From an uncultured Collinsella sp. (GTDB taxonomy: Bacteria; Actinomycetota; Coriobacteriia; Coriobacteriales; Coriobacteriaceae): a stretch of 39,523 bases of DNA. The translations under genes and the position numbers were made by a program. The stretch's first letter is position 1. Each line of letters starts with the position of its first letter. Shown one piece after another: positions 1-7,617 of the stretch. The notes under the pieces are model-generated. The model saw only the letters and a program-made list of their open reading frames with translations. It was not told where the DNA came from and made no database searches. The stretch spans positions 1 through 39,523 of the forward strand of contig CAADVS010000085.1 of NCBI GenBank assembly GCA_900752545.1. Reading direction: 5' to 3'.

Positions 1-3
1 CCG

Positions 4-9
4 CCTCCT
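4..9 (-). promoter_or_regulatory. Probable ribosome binding site of a gene just outside the window
   Basis: Read on the minus strand, the left edge holds a perfect AGGAGG followed by CGG and then the window end. A minus-strand gene therefore probably starts a few bases beyond position 1. In many Gram-positives dnaX follows the SRP RNA gene in this orientation, but that identity is only a guess. Confidence 0.4.
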
Positions 10-49
10 GGACCGCGTAGCCATCGATGTTTTGGCAAAGCCAGCGAGA

Positions 50-145
50 GCCACCCAGAGCGCGCAAGTTGGCATGAAAAAGGCAAGGCATAGACCTTCT
101 GGTCATGCCTTGCCTTTTGAATGACAAATTGTCGCTCTGGGTGGC
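50..145. repeat. Nested palindrome downstream of the SRP RNA
   Basis: Outer 13-nt arms (50-62 and 133-145, GCCACCCAGAGCG and its complement) enclose a perfect inner hairpin. The inner stem pairs 78-91 with 105-118 and continues through GACC/GGTC to a TTCT loop. The inner hairpin could work as a terminator in the plus direction (TTTTGA) but lacks a long T-run. It lies between the SRP RNA 3' end and the gene presumed to start left of the window. Confidence 0.6.
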
Positions 146-199
146 GCGCAGCGTCGAGCATTGCGCGGTTTGGTAAAACCGCGCAAAAAGAAAGCCCGT

Positions 200-302
200 G
201 CGCTCGATGGATTCGGATGCCCGACAGAGGCTCCTTATGGCTGCTTCCTTCCGGACCTGACCAGATTCGGAACATGTCGTCATCCGAACCCATCGAACGC
301 GC
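200..302 (-). ncRNA. ffs: Signal recognition particle RNA, small bacterial type (4.5S-like)
   Basis: The minus strand carries the universally conserved SRP domain IV core GGTCCGGAAGGAAGCAGCC, which binds Ffh and directs co-translational membrane targeting. The 5' and 3' ends pair over about 20 nt (281-300 with 200-219, with a few mismatches), giving one elongated hairpin of roughly 100 nt. This is the size of the small SRP RNA without an Alu domain. A TAAGAT -10 element lies just upstream at 317-322, and a T-rich tail (CTTTCTTTTT) follows the closing stem, consistent with intrinsic termination. The exact ends are estimated from the base pairing. Confidence 0.93.
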
Positions 303-316
303 TAGGCGCTCGGTAT

Positions 317-322
317 ATCTTA
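317..322 (-). promoter_or_regulatory. -10 element of the SRP RNA promoter
   Basis: TAAGAT on the minus strand lies about 14-20 nt upstream of the 5' end of the SRP RNA stem. That spacing suits a sigma-70 type start near 305-310. I could not assign a convincing -35 box. Confidence 0.5.
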
Positions 323-339
323 CCTGCTCCCGCCCGCCA

Positions 340-750
340 GAGCAAGGTAGCTAATTTGGGACGGAGCTTTTTTGACTACTTTTGCAGCCCGATTGCCAGA
401 GCAGCCAATGAGTAGTCAAAATAGTCCGATCCCAAAATGACCGGCTTGGTGCCGCACCACAGAAAGGGCCCATCTACTACGTTTAGGCCGCAGGGGTCAA
501 CCATAGCCGGCTTTTTCGAAAATCGGCAAGCTTTCTACCTGCGGTTTTGTTTTTGCAAATTCCGGGATGGTCGAAGGTGGCCGGTTTAACGTAGTAGATG
601 GCCGCATTTCGTGGCAAACGGTCCGACCCAAGACCCAAGGCAGCCAACCTCGAATGGTCATTCTCGAAGTTGCGGTGGAATACGGACTGAATTGGCACCT
701 TAAAGGCAAAAACACTCCGTATTCCACCGCAACTTATAGGGAGATAGGCC
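340..750. repeat. Gene-free interval packed with inverted repeats
   Basis: No credible gene lies between the SRP promoter and the 3' end of the tadA-glxK fusion. The stretch holds at least three structures. The first is an imperfect palindrome at about 350-437, whose core is TTTGACTACT at 371-380 and its complement at 411-420. The second is an element with 13-nt perfect ends CATCTACTACGTT at 471-483 and 588-600. The third is a perfect 20-nt inverted repeat at 667-686 and 716-735 around a 29-nt spacer. The last sits 15 nt past the stop codon of the fusion gene and may end its transcript. Confidence 0.7.
346..373 (+). repeat. 28-bp dispersed repeat, copy 1
   Basis: The unit starts GGTAGCTAATTTGGGACGG and ends RGCTTTTTT. 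A second copy, on the opposite strand and differing at one base, lies at 13325-13352, so this is a dispersed intergenic element. Here it forms the left part of the palindrome at 350-437. Confidence 0.75.
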
Positions 751-2532
751 TTAGAGGCGAGCGAGGTCATAGGCTTGGGCGGCTGACTCGCCGGCACAGA
801 TGAGGTTGGCAGTGGCTTCCCGTGGTTCGAGTGCCTGGTCGAGGGGCATGGGCTTGCGGCAGATCGGAAGCACCAAGTCGATGCCCTGCACACACACCAC
901 ATCCAGGTTGACGGCGCGACCACCCACGACGGCAACCACCGGTTTGCCATATCGCTTGGCGCGGCGAGCCACACCAACCGGCGCCTTACCGGCGGCAGAC
1001 TGCTCATCCATATTGCCCTCGCCCGTTATGACCAGGTCGACATCGCGCACGCGCTCGTCAAACCCCACGAGATCGAGCACCGTCTCCACGCCCGAACGCA
1101 GCTCCGCCCCGAGCGCCAGCAGCGCGGCACCCAGGCCGCCTGCGGCACCGGCACCGGGCACTCCGAGCACCGAGCCAAATGTCCGAGCACCCTCGGGCAC
1201 GCGCAACAATCCCTGAGCCCGCACCCCGGTAATTGCCGCATCGAGCAGGCGACCGTAGCCGACCATCCAGCTGTCGTACCTGCGCAGCGCCTCAGCGTCA
1301 TCCGTCGGCAGGCCCTTCTGCCCGCCAAACACCGCCAGCGCACCGCGGCGTCCCACGAGCGGATTCTCGACATCCGAAAGCACAACGATACGAGCGCCGC
1401 TCAGTGCACGAAGCGCTGACGTCAAATCGATACTCGACACGTGTTCAAGGCCCGCAAGACCGGGGGCGACATCGCAGTCCTGATCATCGACCACACGCGC
1501 GCCCAGCGCCTGCAGCATGCCGGCGCCACCGTCGTTGGTGGCACTGCCGCCCAAGCCAATATAGATAGTCTTTACCCCGACACGAGCTGCACGGAGCATC
1601 AGCTCGCCCACGCCATAGGTTGTAGCAGCCAGCGCCGCCGATTCCGTGCAAGGTGAGTACCCGATGCCTGCTGCTTCGGCCATCTCAATAACAACCGACT
1701 CGTGCTCGCCGTCCACTAACATCCGGGCAGGCACACCATCGCCAAAGGGTCCCGCAACCTCGCAGGTCACAAGCTCACCGCCGCACGCGGCAACGGCATC
1801 GAGCGTTCCCTCGCCACCATCCGCCAGCGGCAACGCGGCCACCTGGGCATCGGGCCAAACGCGGCGCACGCCTTCGGCAACCGCCGCCTCCGCCTGCGCG
1901 CTCGAAACGCTGCCCTTAAAGGAGTCGATCGCCAACAGCACACGGCGGGGTCGGCGGCACGCAGGACCAAAGTCAACCGCCGTGCCAGCATCCTCACCGG
2001 CACCTGCAAGCGCTGCGGCGTGAGCGGCGTGTGCTTCAAGATCGGCCCCACAACCGCAATCAGCGCCGCCCGCTCCGCGCAGACCGCCAAAATAGCTACT
2101 CAGCAGCTCGCGGCATTCATCCGCCAGTACGCCGGCGGTCACATTGAACCGATGATTCAGGCGCGAGTCGGCATTCAAATCGTATAGGGATCCCAACGCG
2201 CCCGCCTTGGCATCGGTCGCGCCATACACGCAGCGTCCCACGCGCGCGTTGACCATAAGGCCCGCGCACATGCAGCAAGGCTCGAGCGTTACATAGACCG
2301 TGCAATCGGAAAGGCGCCAGCGACCGAGCGCCTGGGCAGCGGCGCACAGGGCCGCGAACTCTGCATGAGCCGAAGGATCCTGATCGAGCTCGCGCCGATT
2401 GTGCGCCCTCGCGACGATCTCGCCGTCGCGCACCACTACGGCTCCGATGGGCACCTCGCCCACCGCCGCGGCGGCGCGCGCCTCGGCCAGCGCCTCGCGC
2501 ATGAACTTCTCGTCGATTTCGGTGATCGTCAT
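751..2532 (-). CDS. Fusion protein: tRNA-specific adenosine deaminase (TadA) plus glycerate kinase (GlxK/GarK type)
   Basis: The 593-residue protein joins two enzymes. Residues 1-150 are a complete TadA-type deaminase, which makes inosine at tRNA wobble position 34. It has the HAE zinc/proton-relay motif (H56, E58) and the PCCMC zinc motif (C86, C89). An Ala/Gly-rich linker at about 152-193 follows. Residues 197-593 match the glycerate kinase family, with AIDSFKGS, LPLADGGEGT, GLGGSATNDGG and ITGEGNMD, so it should phosphorylate glycerate. The start at 2532 has GGGAAGG eight bases upstream; an in-frame ATG at 2583 has no such site and would sit at the tRNA promoter edge. I know of no functional link between the two activities, and this combination is unusual. 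Confidence 0.9.
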   Translation of the reverse strand: MTITEIDEKFMREALAEARAAAAVGEVPIGAVVVRDGEIVARAHNRRELDQDPSAHAEFAALCAAAQALGRWRLSDCTVYVTLEPCCMCAGLMVNARVGRCVYGATDAKAGALGSLYDLNADSRLNHRFNVTAGVLADECRELLSSYFGGLRGAGGADCGCGADLEAHAAHAAALAGAGEDAGTAVDFGPACRRPRRVLLAIDSFKGSVSSAQAEAAVAEGVRRVWPDAQVAALPLADGGEGTLDAVAACGGELVTCEVAGPFGDGVPARMLVDGEHESVVIEMAEAAGIGYSPCTESAALAATTYGVGELMLRAARVGVKTIYIGLGGSATNDGGAGMLQALGARVVDDQDCDVAPGLAGLEHVSSIDLTSALRALSGARIVVLSDVENPLVGRRGALAVFGGQKGLPTDDAEALRRYDSWMVGYGRLLDAAITGVRAQGLLRVPEGARTFGSVLGVPGAGAAGGLGAALLALGAELRSGVETVLDLVGFDERVRDVDLVITGEGNMDEQSAAGKAPVGVARRAKRYGKPVVAVVGGRAVNLDVVCVQGIDLVLPICRKPMPLDQALEPREATANLICAGESAAQAYDLARL

Positions 2533-2583
2533 CGTTCGCCTTCCCTGTTGCAAATTCAAAACGATGCTATCATTACGACTCAC

Positions 2584-2673
2584 GGAGAGATGGCAGAGCG
2601 GTTGAATGCGGCGGTCTTGAAAACCGTTGAGCGCGAGAGCGTTCCGGGGGTTCGAATCCCCCTCTCTCCGCCA
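2584..2673 (+). tRNA. tRNA-Ser (UGA anticodon)
   Basis: The acceptor stem GGAGAGA (2584-2590) pairs with TCTCTCC (2663-2669). It is followed by the G discriminator and an encoded CCA (2671-2673). The anticodon loop CTTGAAA (2616-2622) presents TGA, reading UCA-type serine codons. The long variable arm and the TTCGAATCC T-loop are typical of a class II serine tRNA. Confidence 0.98.
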
Positions 2674-2675
2674 CT

Positions 2676-3272
2676 TTAGTGATGCACCGGTGTCATGGTT
2701 CGCTCGAACAGTGCATCGACCACGTCGGCCATCTCAGGTCGACGTTCAAGATCGTGGCCCGATTCCCACCATATCGTGAAAAGTCGAATAATACCGCCGG
2801 CGACAAACTCAGACGTCGTCTCAAGTGACACGGGGGCCAGGGCATCCTCGGCAAGCACGTTCATCACGCGCTCGCGGATGGAGCGGGCAATGCGGTCGCA
2901 AATAACGTTGGTCAACATGCCCGACATGCTGCTTGCCAAAATGTTATCCATGAGCTGCTCGTGCGCCAGAATCAAATCCATGGCATCGTCCAAAATCGCG
3001 TGCCGAAGCGCGCGCACGTCCTCGGCAGACACTGCGCCGGCCTCATCGGGCTGTTTTTGCGGCAAGCCCGACATGAGCTCATCGATATAAAAGGCAAAGT
3101 AATCGTTCTTGTCGCGAAAGTGCTTATAGAACGTCGTGCGGCGAATCATGGCGCGGTCGCACAGCATGGCAACCGTCAGGTCCTCAAAACGATGCTCCTC
3201 GAGAAGCTCGGTGAAAGCATCGAACAGGGCGCGGTAGGTTTTCTTGATGCGAAGGTCCACTGGTATCGCCAT
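2676..3272 (-). CDS. TetR/AcrR-family transcriptional regulator
   Basis: This 198-residue protein has an N-terminal TetR DNA-binding domain (about residues 8-55) of the form TYRALFDAFTELLEEHRFEDL, then AMIRRTTFYKHFRDK as the recognition helix. An all-helical C-terminal effector domain resembles the TetR_C_7/DhaS-like group. The start chosen at 3272 (MAIPVDLR) is where family similarity begins; its ribosome binding site is weak, and a GTG four codons later is possible. The longer open frame upstream is low-complexity antisense to lemA. The gene is divergent from lemA and could regulate it, but the ligand and targets are unknown. Its 3' end comes within 3 bases of the tRNA-Ser 3' end. Confidence 0.85.
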   Translation of the reverse strand: MAIPVDLRIKKTYRALFDAFTELLEEHRFEDLTVAMLCDRAMIRRTTFYKHFRDKNDYFAFYIDELMSGLPQKQPDEAGAVSAEDVRALRHAILDDAMDLILAHEQLMDNILASSMSGMLTNVICDRIARSIRERVMNVLAEDALAPVSLETTSEFVAGGIIRLFTIWWESGHDLERRPEMADVVDALFERTMTPVHH

Positions 3273-3404
3273 CCTCAGGGCAAAGACAACACTCGTCAAT
3301 CTGTCGCATATCTTACACCTGTACCTCGCGCGCTTTGCCCCAGTGCCAACCCCACCGAAAACATAACGCTTACCGGAAAGTTCGGCACGGCAAAACGTTG
3401 CGGG

Positions 3405-3410
3405 TATACT
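3405..3410 (+). promoter_or_regulatory. -10 element of the lemA promoter
   Basis: TATACT lies 62 bases before the lemA start codon, with TCGGCA at 3382-3387 as a possible -35 box at 17-bp spacing. The tetR start is about 130 bases away on the other strand, so this intergenic region could hold the TetR operator. Confidence 0.45.
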
Positions 3411-3471
3411 AGTAGCGTTATACCAACGGCAGCTGGCGCATGCCGCCGCGGCCTTTCGAAACGGAGACATC

Positions 3472-4023
3472 ATGATTACCGTCATCATCGGCATCGTTGT
3501 TGTCATTGTGATTGTCTGCGCCATCGCCGGCATCTACAACAACATGGTCACCAAGCGTAACCGCATCGATAACGCCTGGCAGAACATCGATACGCAGCTG
3601 CAGCGCCGCAACGACCTGATCCCCAACCTGGTCGAGACCGTCAAGGGCTACGCCAAGCACGAGCAGGAGACGCTCTCCGCCGTGATCAGCGCGCGTAACA
3701 CCGCCGTCAAGGCCACCACGCCCGAGGCCAAGATGGAAGCCGACAACGTGCTGACCGGCGCACTGCGCCAGCTCTTCGCCGTAGCCGAAGCCTACCCCGA
3801 TCTTAAGGCAAACACCAACTTTACGCAGCTGCAGGCATCGCTCGAGGATACCGAGAACAAGATTAGCTACGCACGCCAGAGCTACAACGATTGCGTGCTC
3901 AGCTACAACAACGCCATTCAGACGTTCCCGGCTGTCATCTTTGCCGGCATCTTTCAGTTTAAGGAGCGCCAGGGCTTCGAGGCCGCCGAAGCAGCCCGCC
4001 AGGCCCCGACCGTCAAGTTCTAG
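3472..4023 (+). CDS. LemA family membrane-anchored protein
   Basis: The 183-residue protein has one N-terminal transmembrane helix (about residues 3-22). A long helical LemA domain follows, with the hallmark AWQNIDTQLQRRNDLIPNLV segment. LemA proteins are widespread single-pass proteins of poorly known role, often near peptidases or envelope stress genes; here lemA stands alone. A GGAGA box precedes the ATG, and a strong terminator follows. The length is typical for the family. Confidence 0.93.
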   Translation: MITVIIGIVVVIVIVCAIAGIYNNMVTKRNRIDNAWQNIDTQLQRRNDLIPNLVETVKGYAKHEQETLSAVISARNTAVKATTPEAKMEADNVLTGALRQLFAVAEAYPDLKANTNFTQLQASLEDTENKISYARQSYNDCVLSYNNAIQTFPAVIFAGIFQFKERQGFEAAEAARQAPTVKF

Positions 4024-4059
4024 TAGTTTGGCAGCGCATCCTTAATCGGCCAAATGCAT

Positions 4060-4098
4060 AAACCGCCCCGTCGAATGCATACTTCGACGGGGCGGTTT
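4060..4098 (+). terminator. Intrinsic terminator of lemA
   Basis: A perfect 15-bp stem (4060-4074 with 4084-4098, AAACCGCCCCGTCGA) is followed by TTTCCTTTTT on the plus strand, 37 bases after the lemA stop. Confidence 0.9.
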
Positions 4099-4109
4099 CC
4101 TTTTTCGCG

Positions 4110-4442
4110 AAGGTCCCCCTCTAAGCGCCGTGCATTTTTAGGAGTATTCAACATAACCAAGAGCTTCGGGCGCCACGATAAATGCCAAAGACCGCGAATA
4201 TCCCTGCAAATCAAACGCTGTCAGCCCATAACCCCGCCCATCATCCGTAGAAAACATCGAGAAATCCCGATTTTTTGCCCGAGGTCGGTATGCAGGGGCC
4301 TTCGATTGCAGAATACTCGCAAAAATGCACGTCGCCACCGCCCCCACATGGCGCGAAGCAAAACACAAGCGCGGCTTAAAAGGCCGCGCACCATCTTTAA
4401 TTCAAATCTATATTGCCCGTACGACAGCGCCAGGGTGACGCA
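4110..4442. other. Intergenic stretch without a supported gene
   Basis: The interval between the lemA terminator and the large palindrome is lower in GC than its neighbours. A 76-codon minus-strand frame (4138-4368) reads as a plausible sequence ending GYVEYS. It has no ribosome binding site and no family I recognise, so I do not call it. A small hairpin (4369-4375 with 4383-4389, GCGCGGC) followed by TTGTGTTTT on the minus strand may back up termination of ilvE. Confidence 0.4.
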
Positions 4443-4567
4443 GGCCCGAGGGCGACCTTCCTTTCCGGCGCACTCCGCAGGACGAAAGAGCCTCCGCCGC
4501 ACGAAGTGCGCAGCGGAGGCTCTTTCATGTCCGAGGACGCGCCGGAAAGGAAGGTCGCCCTCGGGCC
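4443..4567. repeat. Large nested palindrome with 29-bp perfect arms
   Basis: Perfect 29-nt arms (4443-4471 and 4539-4567, beginning GGCCCGAGGGCGACC) surround a second perfect 14-bp stem (4484-4497 with 4513-4526). Inside this is a CGCAC/GTGCG mini-stem, so almost the whole 125 nt can fold as one hairpin. It starts 21 bases past the ilvE stop. The inner stem, GAAAGAGCCTCCGC, looks like an ordinary terminator stem. The outer arms are unexplained. Confidence 0.9.
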
Positions 4568-4587
4568 GGACATATCCGTAAGACAAA

Positions 4588-5640
4588 TTACGCGACGGTG
4601 TAAACCCAGTTGTGCTTGTCCTCGACAGCACCGGACTGGATGCCAGTCAGGGTCTCGCGGAGCTTCTTCATCACAGGGCCGATCTCGGTGTAGCCAGCCG
4701 GGAAGGTCACGGTCTCGTCGGCGCCGTAAACCTTGTTGTCGATCTCGCCAACCGGGGAGATGACGGCAGCGGTGCCGCACAGGCCGCACTCGACAAAGGT
4801 ACCGGCCTTGACCTCGGCCCACTCGACGGGGCGCTGATCGACGGTCATACCCAGGTCCTGAGCAACCTGAACGAGCGAACGACGGGTGATGGAAGGCAGG
4901 ATGGAGTCGGTGTGCGACTGCGGAACGACGAGCGTACCGTCCTCCTTCACGAACAGGACGTTGGCGCCGCCGGTCTCCTCGACATAGGTGCGGGACTCGG
5001 AGTCGAGATACAGGTTCTCGGCATAGCCCTCGCGATGGGCCTCCATCGTGGGCTTGAGGGACATGGCGTAGTTCAGGCCGGCCTTGATATTGCCGGTGCC
5101 GTGCGGTGCGGCACGGTCGTACTCGGAAACGCGCAGCTTAACGGGCTTAAGGCCACCCTTAAAGTACGGACCGACCGGGGTCACGAGAATGCGGAACGTG
5201 TACTCAGGAGCGGGAGCCACGCCAATCACGTCACCGGAGCCGATCATAAACGGACGCACGTACAGGGTCGCACCGGAACCGAAGGGCGGAACCCAGGCGG
5301 CGTTTGCAGAAACGACCTGCTTGACAGCCTCGACGAACTTGTCCTTGGGGAACGGGGGCATCTCGAGGCGCTGGGCAGAGTTATACATACGCTCGGCGTT
5401 CATGTCGGGACGGAAGCAGACGATGCTGCCGTCCTCGGCGGTGTAAGCCTTCAGGCCCTCAAAGACCTCCTGGCAGTAATGGAAGATGCCGCCGCACTCG
5501 GAGACATGCAGGGTGTGGTCGGTGGTCAGGCCGCCCTCGTCCCACTCGCCGTCCTTCCAATGGGCCTCGTAGCTGTAATCGGTCTTCATGTAGCCAAAGC
5601 CGAGGCTACCCCAATCGATATCCTTCTTCTCGACAGTCAT
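4588..5640 (-). CDS. ilvE: Branched-chain amino acid aminotransferase
   Basis: The 350-residue PLP enzyme (fold type IV) interconverts leucine, isoleucine and valine with their 2-oxo acids. The sequence follows the group II branched-chain aminotransferase pattern: EVFEGLKAY (about 58-66), RPDMNAERM, and the Schiff-base lysine in GNIKAGLNYA (K186). A later TGGANVLFV segment and GTAAVISPV in the cofactor phosphate-binding region also fit. The start at 5640 has AAGGAG at good spacing; the frame stays open 50 codons upstream but without conserved sequence. It is monocistronic, with a leader of about 140 nt between the inferred promoter and the ATG. Confidence 0.95.
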   Translation of the reverse strand: MTVEKKDIDWGSLGFGYMKTDYSYEAHWKDGEWDEGGLTTDHTLHVSECGGIFHYCQEVFEGLKAYTAEDGSIVCFRPDMNAERMYNSAQRLEMPPFPKDKFVEAVKQVVSANAAWVPPFGSGATLYVRPFMIGSGDVIGVAPAPEYTFRILVTPVGPYFKGGLKPVKLRVSEYDRAAPHGTGNIKAGLNYAMSLKPTMEAHREGYAENLYLDSESRTYVEETGGANVLFVKEDGTLVVPQSHTDSILPSITRRSLVQVAQDLGMTVDQRPVEWAEVKAGTFVECGLCGTAAVISPVGEIDNKVYGADETVTFPAGYTEIGPVMKKLRETLTGIQSGAVEDKHNWVYTVA

Positions 5641-5800
5641 ATGTCGCTCCTTACATACACAGTTGCAAACTCGCGAACCCGCACGCAAGGACCGAGGCCG
5701 ACCGCGTCGCAACGTCGCACGCCCGGAGCGTAGAGCCGGACGGGACACGCGAACAGCATCAAAACCGATGGCACGTCGATTCGCATGCACGAGATTGTAC
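5641..5800 (-). promoter_or_regulatory. ilvE promoter and GC-rich leader
   Basis: A TACAAT -10 element lies at 5794-5799 on the minus strand, but no good -35 box lies 17 bases upstream. The transcript would begin near 5787 and carry about 145 nt of GC-rich leader. I looked for a T-box (specifier loop and TGG-bearing antiterminator) and for a branched-chain leader peptide and saw neither. Confidence 0.4.
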
Positions 5801-5829
5801 TCCGCACGCGCGTCGGATAAAACGTTTTT

Positions 5830-5845
5830 CTTTAACTAACTAAAG
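5830..5845. promoter_or_regulatory. Candidate operator CTTTA-N6-TAAAG upstream of ilvE
   Basis: The palindrome CTTTA-ACTAAC-TAAAG is centred about 50 bases upstream of the inferred ilvE start site. The same half-sites and 6-base spacing occur in front of the amino-acid ABC operon at 28624-28639. This suggests a shared regulator, but the protein that binds is unknown. Confidence 0.45.
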
Positions 5846-5869
5846 TAATTTCATTTGACCGAAGCTGAA

Positions 5870-5901
5870 GAGGCCCGCCACCGTAAACGGCGACGGGCCT
5901 C
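5870..5901. terminator. Possible terminator between dedA and ilvE
   Basis: GAGGCCCG (5870-5877) pairs with CGGGCCTC (5894-5901) with further pairing inside. Neither side has a T-run, so termination is uncertain. Confidence 0.35.
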
Positions 5902-5938
5902 AACTGCACGGTTTGCGCGCTGGCTCGAGCTACGCGTT

Positions 5939-6577
5939 CTATTTACCCAGCTTAGCCTTGACCAGACCGACCACGGTCGGGATGATCGACACGGCAACGA
6001 TGCCGATAATCAGCAGCTCAAAGTGCTCCTGCACAAAGGGAATGCCGCCAAAGAAGTAGCCCAGCAGCGTAAAGAGCGTTGACCAGGTAATGCCACCCAG
6101 CACGTTAAAGATGACAAAGTTGCGCCAGTGCATGCCGCCCATGCCGGCGATAAAGGGCACAAAGGTGCGGATAAACGGGAAGAAGCGGCCGAGGAAAATG
6201 GCCAGGTGGCCCCACTTGTCCAAGAAGTCCTCGGACTTTTTAATGCGCTCGGGCGTCATGGCCTTGACCTTACCCGAAGCGATGATCTTGCGGCCAAAGA
6301 AGTGACCGATCATAAAGTTGCACTGATCGCCCAAGATGGCAGCAGCCCATGCGACGGCCAGCAAAGCCACGATGTTAAAGCCACCGTTGTGGGCAAAGAA
6401 GCCCGAAGCAAACAGCAGCGAATCACCGGGAAGGAACGGGAAGAACACCACGCCCGTCTCGATAAAGATGATCAGGAACACGCAGCCGTAGGCCATAAGC
6501 GGGCCGGCGGCGATCCAGCTGGCAATCGCGGTGCGCGGGTCTTTGAGCAGCTCGGCGATAAAATTAATGAAACCCAT
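5939..6577 (-). CDS. DedA-family membrane protein
   Basis: The 212-residue polytopic protein shows the DedA/SNARE-associated signature. It has IIFIETGVVFFPFLPGDSLL near residues 37-56, then AAILGDQCNFMIGHFFGRKI and FLGRFFPFIRTFVPFIAGMG. About five hydrophobic segments are present. DedA proteins act in the cytoplasmic membrane, and several are undecaprenyl-phosphate or phospholipid flippases; the exact substrate here cannot be read from sequence. The start at 6577 has GAGAGG upstream; a longer frame to 6661 is not conserved. It is divergent from cysE. Confidence 0.9.
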   Translation of the reverse strand: MGFINFIAELLKDPRTAIASWIAAGPLMAYGCVFLIIFIETGVVFFPFLPGDSLLFASGFFAHNGGFNIVALLAVAWAAAILGDQCNFMIGHFFGRKIIASGKVKAMTPERIKKSEDFLDKWGHLAIFLGRFFPFIRTFVPFIAGMGGMHWRNFVIFNVLGGITWSTLFTLLGYFFGGIPFVQEHFELLIIGIVAVSIIPTVVGLVKAKLGK

Positions 6578-6753
6578 GAAGTAAAACCTCTCAGTTGTGG
6601 GCGCGGATACGTCCAAGTTGACCAGTATACGGTTGCGGCGTCCCCTCGTGCGCAACCCCACAAAAGCATGACTCCATTACCAGCAAGTTTGCATAACTGA
6701 CACCTGTCGCGCAATGCCGCCAAGATTGTCCTTCCTAATCCCTAGCGAATCGC

Positions 6754-6759
6754 TATACT
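6754..6759 (+). promoter_or_regulatory. -10 element of the cysE promoter
   Basis: TATACT lies 41 bases before the GTG start of cysE, with TTCCTA about 16 bases further upstream as a weak -35 box. Confidence 0.4.
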
Positions 6760-6800
6760 TTATTGAATCGCATTGCCATGGCGCTAAGGGAGGGCGGCCG

Positions 6801-7505
6801 GTGAGCTTTATCAATACCATTCGCGAGGACATCAAGACCGTCCAAGCGCAGGACCCCGCCGCGCAAAACGGTCTGGTCATCTTCCTTTCCTATCCTGGCC
6901 TGCACGCCAAGTGGAACCACGTGCCCGAGCACTGGCTCTGGGAGCACGGTCATCGCTCGCTCGCCCGCGTGCTCTCGCAAATCACCCGTCACATCACCGG
7001 CGTCGAGATTCATCCCGCCGCACAGATCGGCAAGCATTTCTTTATCGACCACGCCATGGGCGTCGTCATCGGCGAGACCACCATTGTGGGTGACAACTGC
7101 GTGCTCTACCAGGGCGTCACGCTCGGCGGTACCGGCAACGAGACCGGCAAGCGCCACCCCACCCTAGGCAACAACGTCACCGTGGGCACGGGCGCCAAGG
7201 TGCTCGGCAACATCCGCATCGGCAACAACGTCAAAATCGGCGGCAACTCGGTCGTCGTTAAAGACGTGCCCGACAACTGCACCGTCGTGGGCGTGCCGGG
7301 ACGCATCATCAAGCGCAACGGCTGCCGCGTGTTCGAGGAGAGTTTCGACGCCAAGCAGCATCGCGAGTACATGCCCGATGACGCCGCCGAGCAGAGTGCC
7401 CTCAACCGCCAGGGCATCACCGAGAATGCCCGCCGCGTCAAGGAACTCGAGCGAGAGGTGGCCGAGCTCAAAGCCCTCGTCGCCAAGCTCGTGGACGAGC
7501 GCTAG
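6801..7505 (+). CDS. cysE: Serine O-acetyltransferase
   Basis: The 234-residue enzyme makes O-acetylserine from serine and acetyl-CoA, the first committed step of cysteine synthesis. A helical N-terminal domain is followed by left-handed beta-helix hexapeptide repeats. The family motifs GVEIHPAAQIG, FIDHAMGVVIGE and LYQGVTLGGTG are all present. The C-terminus after about residue 195 is a charged coiled-coil-like helix (ELEREVAELKALVAKL), longer than in short CysE forms. The GTG start at 6801 has GGGAGG upstream; an ATG 29 codons earlier falls within the promoter. It is a single gene with its own terminator and no visible cysK in the window. Confidence 0.95.
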   Translation: MSFINTIREDIKTVQAQDPAAQNGLVIFLSYPGLHAKWNHVPEHWLWEHGHRSLARVLSQITRHITGVEIHPAAQIGKHFFIDHAMGVVIGETTIVGDNCVLYQGVTLGGTGNETGKRHPTLGNNVTVGTGAKVLGNIRIGNNVKIGGNSVVVKDVPDNCTVVGVPGRIIKRNGCRVFEESFDAKQHREYMPDDAAEQSALNRQGITENARRVKELEREVAELKALVAKLVDER

Positions 7506-7533
7506 GAACGCAAGCGGCACAAAACGACATCGG

Positions 7534-7588
7534 CATCAACGCAAAGGCGCGCCAGGGAATTCATCCCCGGCGCGCCTTTGCGTTGATG
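7534..7588. terminator. Bidirectional hairpin between cysE and the ABC exporter operon
   Basis: Perfect 20-nt arms (7534-7553 and 7569-7588, CATCAACGCAAAGGCGCGCC) enclose a 15-nt spacer that can pair further. It lies between two converging genes and can serve both, although T-runs are short. Confidence 0.75.
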
Positions 7589-7617
7589 TGACATGTGGGA
7601 CTGTCCCTTTGTCACAT
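7586..7617 (-). repeat. GGGACAG palindromic repeat at the stop codon of the ABC exporter gene
   Basis: Read on the minus strand, the TAA stop runs directly into TGTGACAAAGGGACAG, and the complementary TGTCACAT closes the palindrome (8-bp perfect arms at 7586-7593 and 7610-7617). It resembles REP-type elements and shares its core with the repeats at 17437, 19609 and 22627. Confidence 0.6.

Noticed and set aside
4138..4368. Minus-strand 76-codon frame ending GYVEYS
   Set aside because: It reads rather like protein but lacks a ribosome binding site and any recognised family. It may be a gene remnant, so it is noted only in the intergenic entry.
5641..5800. T-box or leader-peptide attenuator before ilvE
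   Set aside because: I saw no T-box consensus and no short frame rich in Leu, Ile or Val codons.
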